The notes beneath the pieces are model-generated. The model did not search any database, was not told the DNA's origin, and was given only the letters and a program-made list of their open reading frames with translations. Below, one piece after another: positions 62,516 through 64,000 of a stretch of DNA of 64,000 bases (position 1 is the stretch's first letter; the number at the start of each line of letters is the position of its first letter). Location: the NCBI GenBank assembly GCA_008729055.1, contig SDUX01000004.1:372001-436000 (forward strand). The letters are read 5' to 3'. Position numbers and translations under genes: made by a program. Source of the stretch: Pyropia haitanensis (taxonomy: Eukaryota > Rhodophyta > Bangiophyceae > Bangiales > Bangiaceae).

Positions 62516-64000
62516 TCACCAGTCTCCCCCGTACGCGCGGGTTCCCCCCCGGTCGGCAATGTAGCGCTCCCCCCCCCCCGACCCTCCCCCCGCGAGCGCC
62601 TTCATCCGCTCCGTCTCGAGCTTGGGACACGCGTTGACGCGGTGGCCGAGCCCCCCACAAAAGGCGCAGCCCTTGACGCCGCCCACCTCGGTCGCGGCGT
62701 ACGCGTCGGCACCGTCGCCCAGCGCGTCGCGTTCGAGGGCGACGAGCCCCGCGGGCACCCGCTGTTTGGCCTCGATCAGCAGCTGCTTGAGGTCCATGAG
62801 GATGGTGGCGGAGCAGGTGGCGTTGACAAACGTGGTCGCCACCCCCGTCTTGCCACCACGGCCGGTGCGGCCGATGCGGTGCACGTAGTTCTCAATCTCC
62901 TTGGGCATATCATAGTTGACCACGTGCTTGATGGCGGGGAAGTCAATGCCCTTCGCGGCCACGTCGGTAGCGACCAGGATGTCCTGCTTGCCCGCGCGGA
63001 AGGAGGACATGGCGGCTTCCCGCTCCTCCTGATCTTTGCCCCCGTGGATGGAGACGGCGTCCACGCCCTTGGACAGCAGGTACTCGTGGATGTCATCCAC
63101 GTCGCGCTTGTTCTCTGCAAAAACCAGCACCGGCGGGGGCGTCTTTTGGAGGACCGACAGCAGGTGGACGGTCTTTGCCTGGGGTGGCACCACTTCCACC
63201 TCCTGGATAATGTCCAGCGCGGCCGCGCCCGCGCGACCGACGTTCACGACTACTGGCTGGACCAGCGCAGAGGCGGCAAACGCCTGGATCTTGGACGGCA
63301 TCGTCGCGGAGAACATGAGCGTCTGGCGCTGGGCGGAAAAGTAGTCAAAGACGGCGCGGATGTCCTCCTCAAAGCCCAGGTCAATCAGCCGGTCCGCCTC
63401 GTCGAGGCACACCACCTTGCACGAGTCCAGGTGGATCCGCTTCTTGCGGAGCAGGTCCAGCAGCCGCCCGGGGGTGGCCACCACCGCGTGGACCCCCTTT
63501 TTGAGCGCCGCCAGGTCCACGGGCGCGCCGCCAATGGCCAGCAGCGCCCGCATCTCAGCGCCCGCCCCCACCTGGCCGCCCGGCGCGGCCGCCGCCGCCG
63601 CGGACCCCCCGCCGCCGTCACCACCCGCACCGCCGCCGCCGCCGCCCGCGCGCGCGGCGCGGCGCAGCCGTTCGAGCCGCCGCCACTCCTTCCGCTCCCG
63701 CTTCTCCCGCTTGGCGCGCGTCACCTCGTCCTCCACCACCGTCACCGTCGACACGCCCGCAATGTCGTCAAAAAAGCCCTGCACAACGTCGCGCGTCTGG
63801 CGGGCGAGCTCCCTGCTCGGGCAGATGAGCAGCGCGACGGGGCCCTCCCCGGCGGTCAGCGGCAGCCGCGCCTCGGCCTCCCATGCGGCGAGGACGGCGG
63901 GCAGTGCAAACGCGAGCGTCTTGCCGCTCCCCGTAAACGCAATGCCAATCATGTCGCGGCCCGCGAGGGCGACCGGGAGGCCCTGCATCTGGATGGGCGA
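62516..64000 (-). CDS. DDX41: DEAD-box RNA helicase DDX41/Abstrakt, N-terminus outside window
   Basis: DDX41 is a nuclear helicase of the spliceosomal C complex. The visible 494 residues start inside the Q-motif region ([19 protein letters not shown]) and continue off the window end. Motifs in order are I (AFTGSGKT), Ia ([11 protein letters not shown]), Ib ([12 protein letters not shown]), II ([17 protein letters not shown]), III ([13 protein letters not shown]), IV ([19 protein letters not shown]), the family-specific [15 protein letters not shown] ([18 protein letters not shown]) and VI ([12 protein letters not shown]). The zinc knuckle [18 protein letters not shown] near the C-terminus separates DDX41 from other DEAD-box proteins. 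An insertion of about 70 residues, basic then Gly/Ala-rich, lies between motifs Ia and Ib (63570-63770) and is absent from animal homologues. Confidence 0.96.
   Translation of the reverse strand, partial: SPIQMQGLPVALAGRDMIGIAFTGSGKTLAFALPAVLAAWEAEARLPLTAGEGPVALLICPSRELARQTRDVVQGFFDDIAGVSTVTVVEDEVTRAKREKRERKEWRRLERLRRAARAGGGGGGAGGDGGGGSAAAAAAPGGQVGAGAEMRALLAIGGAPVDLAALKKGVHAVVATPGRLLDLLRKKRIHLDSCKVVCLDEADRLIDLGFEEDIRAVFDYFSAQRQTLMFSATMPSKIQAFAASALVQPVVVNVGRAGAAALDIIQEVEVVPPQAKTVHLLSVLQKTPPPVLVFAENKRDVDDIHEYLLSKGVDAVSIHGGKDQEEREAAMSSFRAGKQDILVATDVAAKGIDFPAIKHVVNYDMPKEIENYVHRIGRTGRGGKTGVATTFVNATCSATILMDLKQLLIEAKQRVPAGLVALERDALGDGADAYAATEVGGVKGCAFCGGLGHRVNACPKLETERMKALAGGGSGGGERYIADRGGTRAYGGDW

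Noticed and set aside
1..64000. CRISPR arrays, tRNA and rRNA genes, bacterial operons
   Set aside because: No regular spacer array, no tRNA-like arm sequences and no rRNA cores were recognised; splice sites and gene content are eukaryotic. A tRNA scan was not possible by eye.

Overview
The window is nuclear DNA from a very GC-rich eukaryote. Every well-recognised gene is eukaryotic: eIF3d, ribosomal protein uL15, RNA polymerase I subunit RPA43, ADA2, DDX41, mitochondrial NAD-isocitrate dehydrogenase, MPDU1. Seven short GT-AG introns of 196-297 bp can be placed exactly. Coding regions are Ala/Gly/Pro/Arg-rich and spacers are full of CCG/CGG triplets and G or C homopolymers. A red macroalga of the Porphyra/Pyropia type is my best guess (about 65% GC, few introns, an apparent plastid presequence), but that is inference.

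Layout. 1-10 kb: an intact IS630/Tc1-type transposase, a 96-bp tandem repeat, then a degraded or mis-assembled multi-pass membrane protein gene on the minus strand. 10-16.5 kb: an FkbM-type methyltransferase with a Pro-rich stalk, convergent to mitochondrial IDH3, then a 310-aa orphan. 16.5-24 kb: simple-sequence DNA including a 49-G run, a secreted cysteine-rich repeat protein, and a frame-broken membrane orphan. 25-30 kb: a purine phosphoribosyltransferase and a C69-family dipeptidase with an apparent C-terminal membrane anchor. 30-39 kb: a decamer minisatellite, a triplicated-domain protein whose C-terminus twice repeats a histone H3-tail-like sequence, a gamma-glutamyltransferase, and MPDU1. 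39-47 kb: a small split gene, then uL15 and RPA43 lying between the two arms of a nearly identical inverted repeat. One arm is the 3' end of an AlkA/Mag-type DNA glycosylase gene and the other is a pseudogene copy of it. 47-64 kb: ADA2, repeat-rich spacer, a CDCA7-type zinc-finger protein, glucose-6-phosphate isomerase, eIF3d, and the C-terminal part of DDX41.

The genes form no operons; housekeeping functions (translation, ribosome synthesis, splicing, glycolysis, TCA cycle, chromatin) are interspersed. Several genes change reading frame exactly at long G or C runs. I treat these as probable assembly length errors unless reads show otherwise. The most unusual item is the H3-tail mimic at 32865-33060.
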